From Candidatus Eisenbacteria bacterium (lineage in GTDB: Bacteria; Orphanbacterota; Orphanbacteria; Orphanbacterales; Orphanbacteraceae), in NCBI GenBank assembly GCA_016930695.1, contig JAFGGD010000030.1:1-56320 (forward strand): DNA of 56,320 nucleotides, written 5' to 3'. The notes below the pieces were generated by a model. It did no database searches, was not told the DNA's origin, and was given only the letters and a program-made list of their open reading frames with translations. The position numbers and the translations under genes were made by a program. How positions within the stretch are numbered: the first letter of the stretch is position 1; each line of letters begins with the position of its first letter. Shown here piece after piece: positions 1-10,486 of the stretch.

Positions 1-7
1 ACCCCCA

Positions 8-31
8 CCCTCTCCCGCAAGCGGGAGAGGG
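8..31. repeat. Perfect hairpin palindrome
   Basis: Nine-base arms (8-16 and 23-31) are perfectly complementary around the six-base centre gcaagc. Neither strand has a T-run after the stem, so it is not a convincing intrinsic terminator. It may be a dispersed palindromic element. The rest of 32-220 holds no gene or site I can recognise. Confidence 0.5.
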
Positions 32-220
32 AGAAAATGATTTGGACTTCGATCGCGCTTCGAGCACGGGGACGCGTACGGAATGAAGTGGGAGTCTCAC
101 CCGCCGGTCCCGATCGTTTTCGTATACGAGGCTTCGCAATGACGCACGTGGGTGTTCACCCGGCGATCGATGGAGGATCCGTTACGAGGTCCAGGCAAGA
201 TTCGACCGGCGGGTGAAAAG

Positions 221-293
221 TGAGCCGTGTAGGGATCGAACCTACGACTTCCTGCTTAAAAGGCAGGTGCTCTACCGACTGAGCTAACGGCCC
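221..293 (-). tRNA. tRNA-Lys (UUU)
   Basis: On the minus strand the sequence folds as a full cloverleaf: 7-bp acceptor stem (GGGCCGT with ACGGCTC, one G-U pair), D arm, 5-bp anticodon stem with loop CTTTTAA giving anticodon UUU, and a T arm with TTCGATC loop. The discriminator is A at 221. The next bases are not CCA, so the 3' CCA must be added enzymatically. It lies 56 bp downstream of purA on the same strand. Confidence 0.95.
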
Positions 294-349
294 ACGCGCG
301 GATCATTGTAAGGGGGGAGCGATCCGGATGCAAGTGTGTGGGGCGGGGA

Positions 350-1627
350 TCAGGAGACGGAAAGGTCGACCGTTTCGTCCCGTTCCGGACCGATGGAGAG
401 AAATCGGACCGGAGCTCCCGCCTCGGCGCCGACCCGCTCCGCGTAGCCCAGAAGTTTTTCCGGAAGATCCCCGGCGGCCCGCGCGGGTTGACCGATCTCT
501 CCCCATCCCGGCCACTCCTCATAGACCGGTTCCAGACGGCCGAGCGCGGCGGGAAAAGGAGGGGGCTCCTCGAGCCTCTCTCCTTGAAAACGGTAGGCGA
601 CGGCGACGGGGATTCCCCGCCTGCCGTTCAACACGTCCGCCTTGGTGAGGGCCAGCTCGGTGATCCCATTCCAGCGCACCGCCGCACGCACCATCGGCAG
701 ATCGAGCCAGCCGCAGCGGCGCGGCCGCCCGGTGGTGGTCCCCACCTCTCCTCCCCGGTCGCGCAGAAGCGCGGCCTCCTCCGCGGATGCTTCCGTGGGG
801 AAAGGCCCGGTTCCGACGCGCGTGGAGTACGCCTTCACCACGCCGACCACGCGGTCGATCGCCGCCGGCCCCACGCCGAGCCCGGCGCAGGCGCCGCCCG
901 TGAGCGTGGACGAGGAAGTGACGAAGGGGTAGGTGCCGGCGTAGAGATCGAGGTGCGCCCCCTGCGCTCCCTCGAAGAGCACCCTCTCCCCGCGACGGAG
1001 GGCGCGGCCGGCCCCGGCGGAGCAGTCCCCGATGAGGGGACCCATTTCCTCGCGCCAGAGCGCCCATCGCTCCTCCAGGCGCGCGAAGCCGATCCTCTCG
1101 CTTCCGGAAAGGCGGATTCTCTCATCCGCCCGCTCGTGAAAATCGCGGAGCTTCTTCCGGCCGTCCTCTTCCAGAAGATCGGCGACCAGCAGCGCGCGCC
1201 GCGCCGCCCGATCCGCGTAGGCCGGGCCGATTCCGCGCCGCGTCGTGCCGAGGCCGCCCGCGCCGAGCCTCTCCTCTTCCGACCCGTCGAGGGCCGCATG
1301 GTGGGGGAGGAGGAGGGTGGCGCGCGCGTCGACAAGTAGACGGTCCCGGATCGTAATGCCGCGCTCCTCCAGCCCGCGGATCTCCGCGAGCAGGCGGTCC
1401 GGGTCGATCACCATCCCCCAGCCGAGGCCGCAGCGGATCTCCCGTCTCACCGCCCCGGAAGGGATCAGGTGGAGGGCGAACCGCTCGCCCCCCACCCGGA
1501 TGGTGTGCCCCGCGTTGGCGCCCCCCTGAAAACGGATCGTCCAGGACGCGCCCGACGCGAGAACGTCGATGATTTTCCCCTTACCCTCGTCGCCCCATTG
1601 GGCGCCCAAAACCACCGTGGCCGGCAT
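350..1627 (-). CDS. purA: Adenylosuccinate synthetase
   Basis: Cytosolic enzyme of AMP synthesis: joins IMP and aspartate with GTP hydrolysis to give adenylosuccinate. The 425-residue protein is of normal family length. It opens with the P-loop signature GDEGKGK (residues 12-18) and has NAGHT with the catalytic His, then typical motifs such as TTRRGIGPAYADR and the EGAQG segment. The start ATG overlaps the stop of the upstream aminotransferase by one base (TGATG), so translation is probably coupled. It closes a long minus-strand run that begins at tig. Identification is secure. Confidence 0.97.
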   Translation of the reverse strand: MPATVVLGAQWGDEGKGKIIDVLASGASWTIRFQGGANAGHTIRVGGERFALHLIPSGAVRREIRCGLGWGMVIDPDRLLAEIRGLEERGITIRDRLLVDARATLLLPHHAALDGSEEERLGAGGLGTTRRGIGPAYADRAARRALLVADLLEEDGRKKLRDFHERADERIRLSGSERIGFARLEERWALWREEMGPLIGDCSAGAGRALRRGERVLFEGAQGAHLDLYAGTYPFVTSSSTLTGGACAGLGVGPAAIDRVVGVVKAYSTRVGTGPFPTEASAEEAALLRDRGGEVGTTTGRPRRCGWLDLPMVRAAVRWNGITELALTKADVLNGRRGIPVAVAYRFQGERLEEPPPFPAALGRLEPVYEEWPGWGEIGQPARAAGDLPEKLLGYAERVGAEAGAPVRFLSIGPERDETVDLSVS

Positions 1628-2763
1628 CAGGCGTTCAAGACCTCCTGGGCGGCGCGCACGCCGCTCCCCGGTTCGACGGGATACCCGAGCCGCGGGAAGA
1701 CCGATTCGAGGGCCGCGATCGCGGTGATCACGTCGAACCGGTCGAAATAGCCCATGTGGCCGATGCGGAAGATCTTCCCCATCATCTCCCCCTGTCCGCC
1801 CGCGAAGAGGATGCCGTAGTCCTTGCGGACGATCTTGCGCATTTCCTCGACGTCCAAACCTTCAGGCGGAAGGACGGCGGTGACGGCGTTGGAGGGGCAT
1901 TTGCTGAAGAGACGGCAGCCGATGGCGAGCACGCCGGCGCGGGTCGCCTCGGCGAGCAGCGCGTGGCGCGCCGTCATTCCCTCGATCGTCTCCTCGCGCA
2001 CCCGCTTCAGCCCTTCGCGGAGCGCGCAGACCACCGACGTGGCGGTCGTGAAGAGAGGAGAGTTGGCCGCTTCCAATTGTTTCCGGTTCGCCCGGAAGTC
2101 CCAGTAGAAGCGGGGGAGATCGGCGGTCTCCATCGCCTTCCAGGCGCGCTCGGAGAGGGCGACGAAAGAGACGCCGGGCGGGCAGCCGAGCGCTTTCTGG
2201 GAGCCGCTCGCCACCGCGTCCAGCCCCCACTCGTCCGTCTTCAGCTCCAGCGCGCCCAAGCTGGAAACGGCGTCCACTACGATCAGGGGCCCGAGGTCGC
2301 GCACCTTCTCGGCGACGGCGCGGATGTCGTGGAAAGTCCCCGTCGACGTCTCGCTGTGCGTGAGGAGGATCCCCTTCACGTCCCCCTGCTTTCCGAGCCA
2401 GGCGCGAAAGGCGTCGGCGTCGGTGGTCTCGCCGTACGCCAATTCGTAGGAGAGCACCTCCAGACCGTAGGCGCGCCCGATGTTCCGCCAACGCTCGCCG
2501 AACTTGCCCGCCACCACCGCCGCGACCCTGTCGCCGCGGGAGAAGAGGTTCGCCACCGTCGCCTCCATCACGCCGGTGCCGGAAGAGACGAACATCAAAG
2601 GATCGCTTTCGGTCTGAAAGACGTAGGCGAGGTTGTCCGTCACCTCCCGATAGATGGCGCGGAACTCGGGGGAACGGTGATGCAGCTGCGGACTCGCGTT
2701 CGCGGCCATCACCTCGGCGGGAACCATGGTCGGGCCGGGTGCGAAGAGTCTGTACTTGTTCAT
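1627..2763 (-). CDS. Class V PLP-dependent aminotransferase
   Basis: Fold type I, class V aminotransferase of the alanine-glyoxylate / serine-pyruvate / phosphoserine-like branch. It starts MNKYRLFAPGPTMVP, the usual opening of this family, followed by LHHRSPEF and SSGTGVMEA. DAVSSLGA carries the PLP-ring Asp and SGSQKALGCPPG carries the Schiff-base Lys. I chose the ATG at 2763 over an in-frame ATG at 2787 because it restores the N-terminus and gives a TGATG overlap with the engB stop. The substrate cannot be fixed from sequence: serine-glyoxylate, alanine-glyoxylate and aspartate-type reactions are all possible. Confidence 0.88.
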   Translation of the reverse strand: MNKYRLFAPGPTMVPAEVMAANASPQLHHRSPEFRAIYREVTDNLAYVFQTESDPLMFVSSGTGVMEATVANLFSRGDRVAAVVAGKFGERWRNIGRAYGLEVLSYELAYGETTDADAFRAWLGKQGDVKGILLTHSETSTGTFHDIRAVAEKVRDLGPLIVVDAVSSLGALELKTDEWGLDAVASGSQKALGCPPGVSFVALSERAWKAMETADLPRFYWDFRANRKQLEAANSPLFTTATSVVCALREGLKRVREETIEGMTARHALLAEATRAGVLAIGCRLFSKCPSNAVTAVLPPEGLDVEEMRKIVRKDYGILFAGGQGEMMGKIFRIGHMGYFDRFDVITAIAALESVFPRLGYPVEPGSGVRAAQEVLNA

Positions 2764-3398
2764 CGTTCGCTCGCGCTCCTTATCCAACCGGTCAGTTTCT
2801 CTCTGCCGGCGCCGGTTTTTGCCGAGAAAAGAAGAACCTGTTCTTCCGTGAGATCGAGCGTCTTCCGGATGGTCCGCGCGGCGACGAGCGCCGCGCCGCG
2901 ACTCACCTTGTCCGCCTTGGTCGCCACGGCGAGGAAGGGAACTTCCCTCCGGGCGAGCCAGCCGCGCATGATCCCGTCCTGTTCTCCGGGAACGCGCCGG
3001 ACATCGAGCACGAGAAGACCGGCGACCAGGTTCTCCCTATTCTCGAGATACCCTTCCACGAGGCGCCCCCATCGGCGGCGCTCCGCCTCCGGCGCCTTGG
3101 CATACCCATAGCCGGGGAGGTCCACGAGAATCAGTCCGTCTCCTTGATAGAAGTTCAACGTGCGGGTGCGGCCCGGGTCGCGGCTCATCCGGGCGAGCTT
3201 GCGGTTCCGCCCCACCGTGTTGATGAGGGACGACTTCCCCACGTTCGAACGCCCCAGAAGCGCCGTCTCCGGCAGCGCCGGCGCGGGGAGCCGGTCCAAA
3301 CTCGACACGGCCCTGTCGAACTCCAAGGAGAGAGGCTTCACGTCCTGCCTTTCGTGCCGATCCGCGACGATTGTACAACCGGCGGGCTCGTCTTCCAA
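2760..3398 (-). CDS. engB: Ribosome-biogenesis GTPase EngB (YsxC/YihA)
   Basis: Small TRAFAC-class GTPase needed for large ribosomal subunit assembly. Visible motifs: G1 GRSNVGKSS, G2 region RDPGRTRTLNFY, G3 DLPGYGYA, G4 TKADK, and a G5-like FSAKTGAG. The ATG at 3398 gives 212 residues with a non-conserved leader. A GTG at 3341 (reading MKPLSLEFDRAV), preceded by AGGCAGGA, matches the usual family N-terminus better and gives 193 residues. It lies 22 bp downstream of lon and overlaps the next start, so it is part of the minus-strand run. Confidence 0.93.
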   Translation of the reverse strand: MEDEPAGCTIVADRHERQDVKPLSLEFDRAVSSLDRLPAPALPETALLGRSNVGKSSLINTVGRNRKLARMSRDPGRTRTLNFYQGDGLILVDLPGYGYAKAPEAERRRWGRLVEGYLENRENLVAGLLVLDVRRVPGEQDGIMRGWLARREVPFLAVATKADKVSRGAALVAARTIRKTLDLTEEQVLLFSAKTGAGREKLTGWIRSASER

Positions 3399-3420
3399 GA
3401 GGAGTCGGAGGGAGGCGGGA

Positions 3421-5817
3421 TCAGCGGCGACCCTTGGGCGGGGGCCGGAAAAGGGGGATCCGGTTTCTCTCCGGTTCGGCGAGCACGCGGGGGAGGACCT
3501 CGTCCATGTCGCCCACCGGAACGAGTTCGAGCCCTTCCTTCACCTCCTCCGGGATTTCGGCGAGATCCTTCTCGTTCTCCCGGGGGAAGATCACGGTCCG
3601 GTAGCCGGCGCGCTGGGCGGCGACCAGCTTCTCGTTCAGGCCGCCGATGGGGAGAATGCGCCCCCGCAGCGTGATTTCGCCGGTCATGGCCGTGTCCCGT
3701 CGGATCGGCACGCCGGTGAGCGAGGAGATGATCGCGGAGGCGATGGTGATTCCCGCCGACGGGCCGTCCTTGGGAATCGCCCCCTCCGGGACGTGCACGT
3801 GCAGATCCGTCTCGCGGTAGAAGTCGTGGGACAAGCCGAGGCGAACGGCGCGGGAGCGAACGTAGGTGAGCGCAGCCCGGGCGGACTCCTGCATCACCGT
3901 GCCGAGATGGCCGGTGAGGGTGAGCTCCCCCTTCCCCTCGACGGACGCCGCCTCGATGGAGAGCGTGTCGCCGCCCGTTTCCGTCCAGGCGAGGCCGTTG
4001 GCGACGCCGATCAGGTTGCGCTTCTCCATCTCCCTCTTCGGATGGCGCCGCACGCCGAGGTAGCGGCCGAGGGAGCGCGCCGTCACACGGACCGTCCGGG
4101 CCTTTTTTCCCCGTCCCGCCGCGGCGCGCGCCGTCCTACGGCAGATCCGGGCGATCTCCCTCTCCAGGTTGCGCACCCCCGCCTCCCTCGTGTAGTCGCG
4201 AATGATCCCGCGGAGGGCGTCATCCTCGATGGAAAGGTCGCGCGGTCGAAGCCCGTGCTCCTTCATCTGGTTGGGAATCAGGAAACCCCGTGCGATGTGA
4301 ACCTTCTCCGGTTCCAGATACCCGGGAAGACGGATGATCTCCATCCGGTCGAGAAGGGGGGCGGGGATCCCCTGCAGCGTGTTGGCGGTGGTGAGAAACA
4401 TCACCCGCGAGAGGTCCAGTTCCAGCTCCAAGTAGTGGTCGCTGAAGAGGGCGTTCTGCTCCGGGTCGAGGACCTCCAGCAGCGCCGCCGCCGGGTCGCC
4501 GTGAAAATCCTTGCTCATCTTGTCCACTTCGTCGAGGAGGAAGACCGGGTTCATGCTCTCCGCCTTCCGTATGGACTGCACGATACGGCCGGGAAGAGAC
4601 CCGATGTAGGTGCGCCTGTGCCCCCGGATCTCCGCCTCGTCCCGCACGCCGCCGAGGGAAACGCGGACGAACTTGCGCCCCAGCGCGCGCGCGATGGAGC
4701 GCCCGAGGGAGGTCTTTCCCACGCCCGGCGCGCCGACGAAGCAGAGGATCGGGCCGCGGATCCGCCGGACCCGCTGCATCACCGCCACGTATTCGACGAT
4801 CCTCTCCTTCACCCGATCGAGTCCGTAGTGGTCCTCGTCGAGAATGCGCGCCACCTCTTCGATCTCCCGGGTGTCCTCCGTCTCCACGCCCCAGGGAAGG
4901 CCGATCAGCCAGTCCACGTAGTTGCGGACCACCGTCGCCTCCGGCGACAGGGGAGGCATCTTGCGGAGCTTTTCGATCTCCTTTTCCGCCTTCACCCTCA
5001 CCGCTTCGGGCATGCGGGAGCTCTGTACCGTCTCCAGCAGTTCCTCCACCTCCGACGACCCTTCCGGCGCGTCCCCCAGTTCCTTGCGGATCGCCTTCAG
5101 TTGTTCGTGGAGGTACCACTCCTTCTGGTTCTTGTGTACCTGGGAACGCACCTCCCCCTCGATCCTCTTCTCGATCCGGAGGATCTCCAGCTCGTCGTTC
5201 AGCATCTGCGCGAGAAGGACGAGTCGCTCCCGGCTCGTCTCCGCCTGCAGGATTTTCTGCTTGCTCTCCACGGGAACCAGCAGATGGGCGCCCACCAGAT
5301 CGGCGAACTGATCCGGATCGGTCACGTTCGCCACCGGCAGAAGCACCTCCTCGGGGACTTTGCTGTGGAGCTGAGCGTACTCCTCGAACTGACTCTGCGC
5401 CGCCCGGAGCTGGGCGGTGAGGCGCCGGGAGGGTCGCGAACGGGCGCCGTAGGGGAGAATCCGCACTTCCGCGTGATCCTCGCGGGGGAGGAAGCGCGTC
5501 ATGCGAATCCGCCCGATCCCCTCGACGAGCACCTTGATCGATCCGTCGGGGAGACGGAGAAGTTGGAGGACGCGGACCACCGTGCCGACGGGGTAAAGGT
5601 CCCGTCGTTCGGGATCGTCCGTCTCGGTGCGCTTCTGGGCGGCGACCACGAGAAAGCGGTCCCCCTCCACCGCGCGGGTGAGGGCGACGACCGACTTCGG
5701 CCGGCCCACCAGGAGCGGGATGATCATGTAGGGAAAGACGACCACGTCCCGGAGGGGAAGGAGGGGGAGCTGCTCGGGGATTTCGATGATTTCCTCGCCG
5801 CGGCGGATCTCGATCAT
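3421..5817 (-). CDS. lon: ATP-dependent protease Lon
   Basis: Cytosolic AAA+ serine protease that degrades misfolded and regulatory proteins. The 798-residue protein has the standard layout. An N-terminal LON substrate domain ([19 protein letters not shown]) is followed by a coiled helical region and an AAA+ module with Walker A GAPGVGKT and Walker [11 protein letters not shown]. The C-terminal protease domain has the catalytic Ser in DGPSAG and the dyad Lys after [14 protein letters not shown]. It lies 27 bp downstream of clpX in a tig-clpP-clpX-lon order common in bacteria. Confidence 0.97.
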   Translation of the reverse strand: MIEIRRGEEIIEIPEQLPLLPLRDVVVFPYMIIPLLVGRPKSVVALTRAVEGDRFLVVAAQKRTETDDPERRDLYPVGTVVRVLQLLRLPDGSIKVLVEGIGRIRMTRFLPREDHAEVRILPYGARSRPSRRLTAQLRAAQSQFEEYAQLHSKVPEEVLLPVANVTDPDQFADLVGAHLLVPVESKQKILQAETSRERLVLLAQMLNDELEILRIEKRIEGEVRSQVHKNQKEWYLHEQLKAIRKELGDAPEGSSEVEELLETVQSSRMPEAVRVKAEKEIEKLRKMPPLSPEATVVRNYVDWLIGLPWGVETEDTREIEEVARILDEDHYGLDRVKERIVEYVAVMQRVRRIRGPILCFVGAPGVGKTSLGRSIARALGRKFVRVSLGGVRDEAEIRGHRRTYIGSLPGRIVQSIRKAESMNPVFLLDEVDKMSKDFHGDPAAALLEVLDPEQNALFSDHYLELELDLSRVMFLTTANTLQGIPAPLLDRMEIIRLPGYLEPEKVHIARGFLIPNQMKEHGLRPRDLSIEDDALRGIIRDYTREAGVRNLEREIARICRRTARAAAGRGKKARTVRVTARSLGRYLGVRRHPKREMEKRNLIGVANGLAWTETGGDTLSIEAASVEGKGELTLTGHLGTVMQESARAALTYVRSRAVRLGLSHDFYRETDLHVHVPEGAIPKDGPSAGITIASAIISSLTGVPIRRDTAMTGEITLRGRILPIGGLNEKLVAAQRAGYRTVIFPRENEKDLAEIPEEVKEGLELVPVGDMDEVLPRVLAEPERNRIPLFRPPPKGRR

Positions 5818-5844
5818 GAGCGGTTCTCCCCCGACGGGCGGCGA

Positions 5845-7107
5845 TCAGGAGCTTCCGGTGCCCTTCTTCCGCCTCTTCGCGTCGAGGGTCATCATGGGCT
5901 CTTCGCCCCGATCGATCACGGCGTCGGTAATCATGCACTCTCGGACATCGGAGAGGGAAGGAAGGCGATACATCACGTCCAGCATCGACTCCTCCAGGAT
6001 CGCCCGAAGACCCCGGGCGCCGGTCTTGCGCGCGAGCGCCTTGCGCGCCACCGCCCGGAGCGCTTCAGGGGTAAACTGGAGAGCGGTGTTCTCCATCTCG
6101 AAGAGGACCTGGAACTGCCGACACACCGCGTTTTTCGGCTCCGTGAGGATGCGGATCAGCGCGTCCTCGTCCAGGGTCTGCAACGCGCAGATCGACGGCA
6201 GACGGCCGATCATCTCCGGGATCAGGCCGAACTTGAGAAGGTCCTCCGGCTCGGCGTGGCGGAGAAGAATGCTCCCCTCGCGCTCCTTCCGGGTCTGCAC
6301 CTTGGCGCCGAAACCGAGCACCTTTTCGCCCATCCGCCGCGCGATGATCTTGTCGAGTCCCTCGAAAGCGCCGCCGCAGATGAAGAGGATGTTGCGCGTG
6401 TTGACCTCGATGTACTTCTGCTGCGGGTGCTTGCGCCCTCCCTGGGGAGGAACGTTCGCCGTGGTTCCCTCGAGAATCTTCAGAAGCGCCTGCTGCACCC
6501 CCTCGCCGGAAACGTCGCGGGTGATCGAGGGATTGTCCGACTTGCGCGAGATCTTGTCGATCTCGTCGATGTACACGATCCCCCTCTCCGCGCTCGGCAC
6601 GTCGTAGTCGGCGTTCTGGAGCAGCTTGACGAGGATGTTCTCCACGTCCTCGCCCACGTAGCCCGCCTCGGTGAGCGTGGTGGCGTCCACGATGGCGAAG
6701 GGGACCCGGAGCAGCTTGGCCAGCGTCTGGGCGAGAAGGGTCTTCCCCGTGCCGGTCGGTCCGATCAGGAGGATGTTCGATTTCTCCAGCTCCACGTCGT
6801 CGCTGGTGGATTCGAAATGGATCCTCTTGTAGTGGTTGTACACCGCCACGGAGAGGACCTTTTTGGCGTCGTTCTGGCTGATCACGTACTGATCGAGAAA
6901 CTCGTGTATCTCCGAGGGTTTGGGGATCTCCACCTCGGTGGTGACCATCTCCCGCCCCATCTCCTCGCGGAGAATGTCGTTACAGAGCTTGATGCACTCG
7001 TTGCAGATATACACCGACGGGCCGGAGATGAGCTTGGTCACCTCTTCCTGGCCCCGGCCGCAAAACGAGCAACGAATGGGGTGGGGAGAACCGATCCGCT
7101 TTTTCAC
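5845..7107 (-). CDS. clpX: ATP-dependent protease unfoldase ClpX
   Basis: AAA+ unfoldase that feeds substrates to ClpP. The 420-residue protein starts with the C4 zinc-binding domain (CSFC near residue 14, CNEC near residue 35). It then has Walker A GPTGTGKT, pore-loop GYVGEDVE, Walker [10 protein letters not shown] and sensor-2 GARGLR. The LGF in [10 protein letters not shown] is at the place of the ClpP-docking loop. It sits 26 bp downstream of clpP, fitting a shared transcript. Confidence 0.97.
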   Translation of the reverse strand: MKKRIGSPHPIRCSFCGRGQEEVTKLISGPSVYICNECIKLCNDILREEMGREMVTTEVEIPKPSEIHEFLDQYVISQNDAKKVLSVAVYNHYKRIHFESTSDDVELEKSNILLIGPTGTGKTLLAQTLAKLLRVPFAIVDATTLTEAGYVGEDVENILVKLLQNADYDVPSAERGIVYIDEIDKISRKSDNPSITRDVSGEGVQQALLKILEGTTANVPPQGGRKHPQQKYIEVNTRNILFICGGAFEGLDKIIARRMGEKVLGFGAKVQTRKEREGSILLRHAEPEDLLKFGLIPEMIGRLPSICALQTLDEDALIRILTEPKNAVCRQFQVLFEMENTALQFTPEALRAVARKALARKTGARGLRAILEESMLDVMYRLPSLSDVRECMITDAVIDRGEEPMMTLDAKRRKKGTGSS

Positions 7108-7133
7108 GTGACCAACCCCTTCTTCGGAGAGGA

Positions 7134-7718
7134 TCAGACGCGCTTGCTGATCACCTCGTCGACGATCCCGTAGTCCTTCGCCTCTTCAGCGGACATGAAG
7201 AAATTCCGATCCGTGTCTTTCCGGATCTTCGCGATGCTCTGCTCGGTGTGATTCACGAGTATCTGGTTCAGCGTCTCCCGTGTCTTCAAAAGCTCTTTGG
7301 TATAGATGTCGACATCCGACGCCTGGCCTTCGCTGCCGCCCAGGGGCTGATGAATCATGACCCGCGCGTGGGGGAGGATGGACCGTTTCCCCTTGGCGCC
7401 GGCGCACAGGAGGAGCGCGCCCATGCTCGCCGCCTGGCCCATGCAGATGGTCATCACGTCCGGCTTGATGTACTGCATCGTGTCGTAGATGGCGAGTCCG
7501 GAGGTGACGTACCCGCCCGGGCTGTTGATGTAGAGATAGATGTCCCGTTCCGGATCGTCCGCCTCGCAGAACAACATCTGCGCGATGGCCAGGTTGGCCA
7601 CGTTGTCGTCGATCGGGCTTCCGATAAAAATGATTCGGTCCTTGAGCAACCGCGAGTAGATGTCGTAAGACCGCTCACCCCGTCCGCTCTGCTCGACTAC
7701 GATTGGAACCAGTCCCAT
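7134..7718 (-). CDS. clpP: ATP-dependent Clp protease proteolytic subunit
   Basis: Forms the tetradecameric serine protease chamber used by ClpX. The catalytic Ser is in [11 protein letters not shown] and the His in [14 protein letters not shown]; the YINSPGG motif is present. I chose the ATG at 7718 ([19 protein letters not shown]), preceded by a GGGGGAG ribosome binding site, over an in-frame ATG at 7769 that adds 17 non-conserved residues and runs into tig. Length 194 residues is typical. It follows tig by 17 bp. Confidence 0.96.
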   Translation of the reverse strand: MGLVPIVVEQSGRGERSYDIYSRLLKDRIIFIGSPIDDNVANLAIAQMLFCEADDPERDIYLYINSPGGYVTSGLAIYDTMQYIKPDVMTICMGQAASMGALLLCAGAKGKRSILPHARVMIHQPLGGSEGQASDVDIYTKELLKTRETLNQILVNHTEQSIAKIRKDTDRNFFMSAEEAKDYGIVDEVISKRV

Positions 7719-7735
7719 CGATTCCGCTCCCCCCG

Positions 7736-9046
7736 TCAAGGTTTGACGGTCGAGTGCTCCCGCACCCACTGATAGACCTTTCTTTCCCTGAGGAGCCGCC
7801 GGATATCCTTCTCCAGGTCCTCCTCGTCGCGGCGGCGCCGCTCCGCGGAGAGAGAAGGGTCGGTGCGGGGGCGGAAAACCCGCTTCATCGCCTGCACCTC
7901 CTGCTCCTTCGGCTCCAGATTCTCTCTTCTACTAATTTCGGAAAGAAGGGCCAATTTCTGAATCGCCCGGAGCGCTCCTTTTCTCTGTTCGGCGAGATAT
8001 TCCGCCTTTTGCCGGGCGGCCTCCTCGCGGTGCTCCGGTGGAATCTCCTCTTCCGAGGGGAAGGAAGGCGCGTTTTTCTCCGCCACCTTGTCCAGGAGCC
8101 TCTCGGGCACGTCGATCGGGTTCGCCTCGATGATGCGCTCCAGAATGTCCCGGTCCAGCGCCTCGTCCGCCTCCTCCTCCGCCTTTTTGGTCATCTCCTC
8201 ACGGATCTTGGCGCGGAGGTCGTCCACGCCGGCCCCCTCTTCGCCGAGGATTCGCCCCGCGAAGGCGTCGTCCACCGCCGGAAGCATCCTCTCCCGAACC
8301 TCGTCGAGCTCGATACGGAACTCCACCACTTTCCCGGCGAGAGCCGCGTTGGGGTAATCCACGGGGAAATCGACGGGAATCCCCTTCGTCTCGCCGGGGG
8401 AGAGACCGAGCATCCCCTCCTCGAGCGTCTTCTGGACGGCGTCCTCGGAAGGCTCGGGCCGGAGGATCACCTCCGCGCCGGTGACGCGCTTGCCGAAGGC
8501 GTTTCCGTTTTCCAGAAAACGCTGGTAGTGAAAGATCAGCTGATCAGTGCGGATCGCCGGACGCTCGGCGCGGACGTACTCCGGGTTCCCCTCGCGAATG
8601 CGCTCCAAGGCCTCCGCGACCTCCTCGTCGCTCACGGGTCGGACGGGGCGATCCAGCTCGAAATCCTTGTACTGCTTCAGCTCGATCGCCGGCCAGGCGT
8701 CGATCCGTATGCGGAAGCGGACCGGCTCCCCCTCGTCGGCGGAGAGATCTTCCACTTCGGGGTCGAAGAAGGGGGTCACCTCGTAGCTGTCCAACGTCCG
8801 CCAGACCACCCGGGAGACCAGTTTTTCCAAGGCGTCGCTCCGGATCGCTCCGGCGTAACGCCGCTCGAGGACGGAGCGGGGGATCTTCCCTTTCCGAAAA
8901 CCGGGCACCCGGGCGTCCCGGGCCAGGTCTCCGTACGCCTTTTCCATCTCCGCGTGAAGGGAAGCCTCGGGCACCTCAACGGAGAACACCTTCAGCCCCG
9001 GTTCCGGCTCCTCGAATTGCACGTTCGGCGTTTGTTCTTCGCTCAT
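7736..9046 (-). CDS. tig: Trigger factor (ribosome-associated chaperone/PPIase)
   Basis: Ribosome-bound folding chaperone. The N-terminal domain shows [10 protein letters not shown], the ribosome-binding signature; the middle FKBP-like domain and a long acidic, helical C-terminal domain follow, for 436 residues in all. The start at 9046 ([10 protein letters not shown]) is preferred. The open frame continues upstream to 9256, but that stretch is the tRNA-Leu gene read as protein. First protein gene of the tig-clpP-clpX-lon run. Confidence 0.95.
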   Translation of the reverse strand: MSEEQTPNVQFEEPEPGLKVFSVEVPEASLHAEMEKAYGDLARDARVPGFRKGKIPRSVLERRYAGAIRSDALEKLVSRVVWRTLDSYEVTPFFDPEVEDLSADEGEPVRFRIRIDAWPAIELKQYKDFELDRPVRPVSDEEVAEALERIREGNPEYVRAERPAIRTDQLIFHYQRFLENGNAFGKRVTGAEVILRPEPSEDAVQKTLEEGMLGLSPGETKGIPVDFPVDYPNAALAGKVVEFRIELDEVRERMLPAVDDAFAGRILGEEGAGVDDLRAKIREEMTKKAEEEADEALDRDILERIIEANPIDVPERLLDKVAEKNAPSFPSEEEIPPEHREEAARQKAEYLAEQRKGALRAIQKLALLSEISRRENLEPKEQEVQAMKRVFRPRTDPSLSAERRRRDEEDLEKDIRRLLRERKVYQWVREHSTVKP

Positions 9047-9093
9047 CGATCCGTCTCGGTCCGCCTTCGTTCGTAGGATGGTTGTACGATTCC

Positions 9094-9178
9094 TGGTGCG
9101 AGAGGGGGGACTTGAACCCCCATGAGTTTCCTCACTGGATCCTAAATCCAGCGCGTATGCCAGTTCCGCCACTCTCGC
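9094..9178 (-). tRNA. tRNA-Leu (UAG), CCA encoded
   Basis: The minus strand folds as a class II tRNA: acceptor GCGAGAG with CTCTCGC, anticodon stem CTGGA/TCCAG with loop TTTAGGA (anticodon UAG), a long variable arm and T loop TTCAAGT. The 3' ACCA is encoded (9094-9097), unlike tRNA-Lys in this window. It lies between a strong promoter and tig, so tRNA and tig are probably co-transcribed. Confidence 0.95.
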
Positions 9179-9227
9179 GGGGCACCTGATCCGCATTACG
9201 CGAACGGTCCCGCGGGGGACCGCCCCC

Positions 9228-9256
9228 AATATAACAACCCCGAGGGGGTCCGTCAA
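9228..9256 (-). promoter_or_regulatory. Sigma70-type promoter for tRNA-Leu/tig operon
   Basis: On the minus strand TTGACG (9251-9256), exactly 17 bp, then TATATT (9228-9233): five of six matches in each hexamer. The predicted start lies about 40 bp before tRNA-Leu, beside a short G/C hairpin. Confidence 0.75.
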
Positions 9257-9396
9257 GGAAACGAAAGCCTAATCTGTTGATTCGGCTGGAGTTTCCCGTC
9301 GAGATCGCCGACTCACCCTAAGAAAAGCCCCTCCGGAGTGTCAAGCAGATTCCGGGCCGTGAAAAGAGGTATTTCCGCGCGCTCCCGACCGTCTCG

Positions 9397-10206
9397 CTAG
9401 TGGGAGCCCTTCATCGTGAGGACGACCCAGATCGTGCGGATGAGGATTTTCAGATCCAGGAGGGGGGATAGGTTGCGGATGTACTCCAGGTCATAACGGA
9501 GCTTGGTGCGGACATCCTCGAGGCATGTGTCGTAGTGGTGCTTGACCTGGGCGAGACCGGTGATTCCCGGTTTCACCCGGAGACGGACCGCGTATTCGGG
9601 AATCTCGTCGATCAGATCCCGCACGAAAGTGGGGCGCTCCGGCCGGGGACCGACGAGGCTCATGTCCCCCTTCACGACGTTGATCAGCTGCGGCAGCTCG
9701 TCGACGCGGAGCTTGCGGAGCACGCGGCCGAGGAGGGTGATCCTCGGATCGTTCTTGCTCGCCCAAATGGGGCCGAAGCGGTTTTCGGCGCCGTCCACCA
9801 TGGTTCGAAATTTGAAGATGATGAACGGCTTCCCCGGAAGATCGAGGGTTCTCCTGTCATAGACATCGTAATAGGAGGTCGATGCGCCCCCGCCGCGGGA
9901 CATGCCGCGCCGGTTTTGTCCGATACGCACCTGCCTGTAGATGATCGGTCCCGAAGAGGAGAGGCGGATGGCGACGGCGACGAAGGCGAGGAAGGGGAGG
10001 AGAACGATCAGCATTCCCAGGGAGAGAAGACGGTCGGCGAATTCCTTGGCGAGCGGGACACGGGGAGCGTCGTCCCAGCGCATCCGGAGGCGGTCGCCGG
10101 CGTGTCGCGTCAGATCGATGACCTTGAGGGTGCCCGGACGCGCCACCCTCTCGGCGCGCTTCCCCTTGATGGGCAGAATCCTCGACAGTCCCATGCGCCG
10201 TTTCAT
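9397..10206 (-). CDS. Undecaprenyl-phosphate sugar phosphotransferase
   Basis: Bacterial sugar transferase family (PF02397): moves a sugar-1-phosphate from a nucleotide sugar to undecaprenyl phosphate at the inner face of the membrane, priming polysaccharide synthesis. A basic N-terminal region is followed by one membrane segment near residues 60-82. The catalytic domain has IIFKFRTM, LRKLRVDELPQL, GDMSLVGPRPE and KPGITGLAQV, all hallmark motifs. At 269 residues it is the short single-span form without the four-helix bundle. An insert between IGQNRRG and the FKFRTM motif contains GGGASTSYYDVYDRR. The sugar is unknown. Confidence 0.9.
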   Translation of the reverse strand: MKRRMGLSRILPIKGKRAERVARPGTLKVIDLTRHAGDRLRMRWDDAPRVPLAKEFADRLLSLGMLIVLLPFLAFVAVAIRLSSSGPIIYRQVRIGQNRRGMSRGGGASTSYYDVYDRRTLDLPGKPFIIFKFRTMVDGAENRFGPIWASKNDPRITLLGRVLRKLRVDELPQLINVVKGDMSLVGPRPERPTFVRDLIDEIPEYAVRLRVKPGITGLAQVKHHYDTCLEDVRTKLRYDLEYIRNLSPLLDLKILIRTIWVVLTMKGSH

Positions 10207-10369
10207 GGTCCGATCCCGTGCTCCGACTGATGTGATTCCCTATCCCGCGGGCGGCTCCCCAAGAGCCCTACCCAGTCGCCGGGGACCAGGCGACGACGCG
10301 GACTTCGGGCCGCCCCGGTGGAACAACCGGTCTGTTCCTGTTGATAAGCAGCAGAGACTGGTGACAAGT

Positions 10370-10399
10370 ATTTTACCGCATCGGAGGGCGGTCGGTCAA
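10370..10399 (-). promoter_or_regulatory. Promoter for the sugar transferase gene
   Basis: Minus strand TTGACC (10394-10399), 18-bp spacer, TAAAAT (10370-10375). It lies in the 280-bp gap between the FN3 lipoprotein gene and the sugar transferase and implies a leader of about 155 nt. A G/C hairpin without a T-run (10471-10484) abuts the FN3 stop codon upstream of it. I see nothing else in the gap. Confidence 0.6.
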
Positions 10400-10486
10400 G
10401 CGCCCGGACGCTACGAGTCGTCCTTTCAAATAATCGGCCGCAGGCCCCACCGGCTGGAGTTCCGGTTCGACGCCCCTCGGGGCGCG

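Noticed and set aside
8-31. The 5' palindrome as an intrinsic terminator for the tRNA-Lys transcript
   Set aside because: No T-run on either side in either direction; kept only as a palindromic element.
3160-7173. A 1337-codon plus-strand frame opposite lon, clpX and clpP
   Set aside because: It is the complement of strongly conserved genes in GC-rich DNA, with His/Arg/Val-rich sequence and no domain; long antisense frames are expected at this GC content.
9047-9256. Possible 70-residue N-terminal extension of trigger factor
   Set aside because: The frame is open only because it reads through the tRNA-Leu gene and its promoter; conserved sequence begins at the ATG at 9046.
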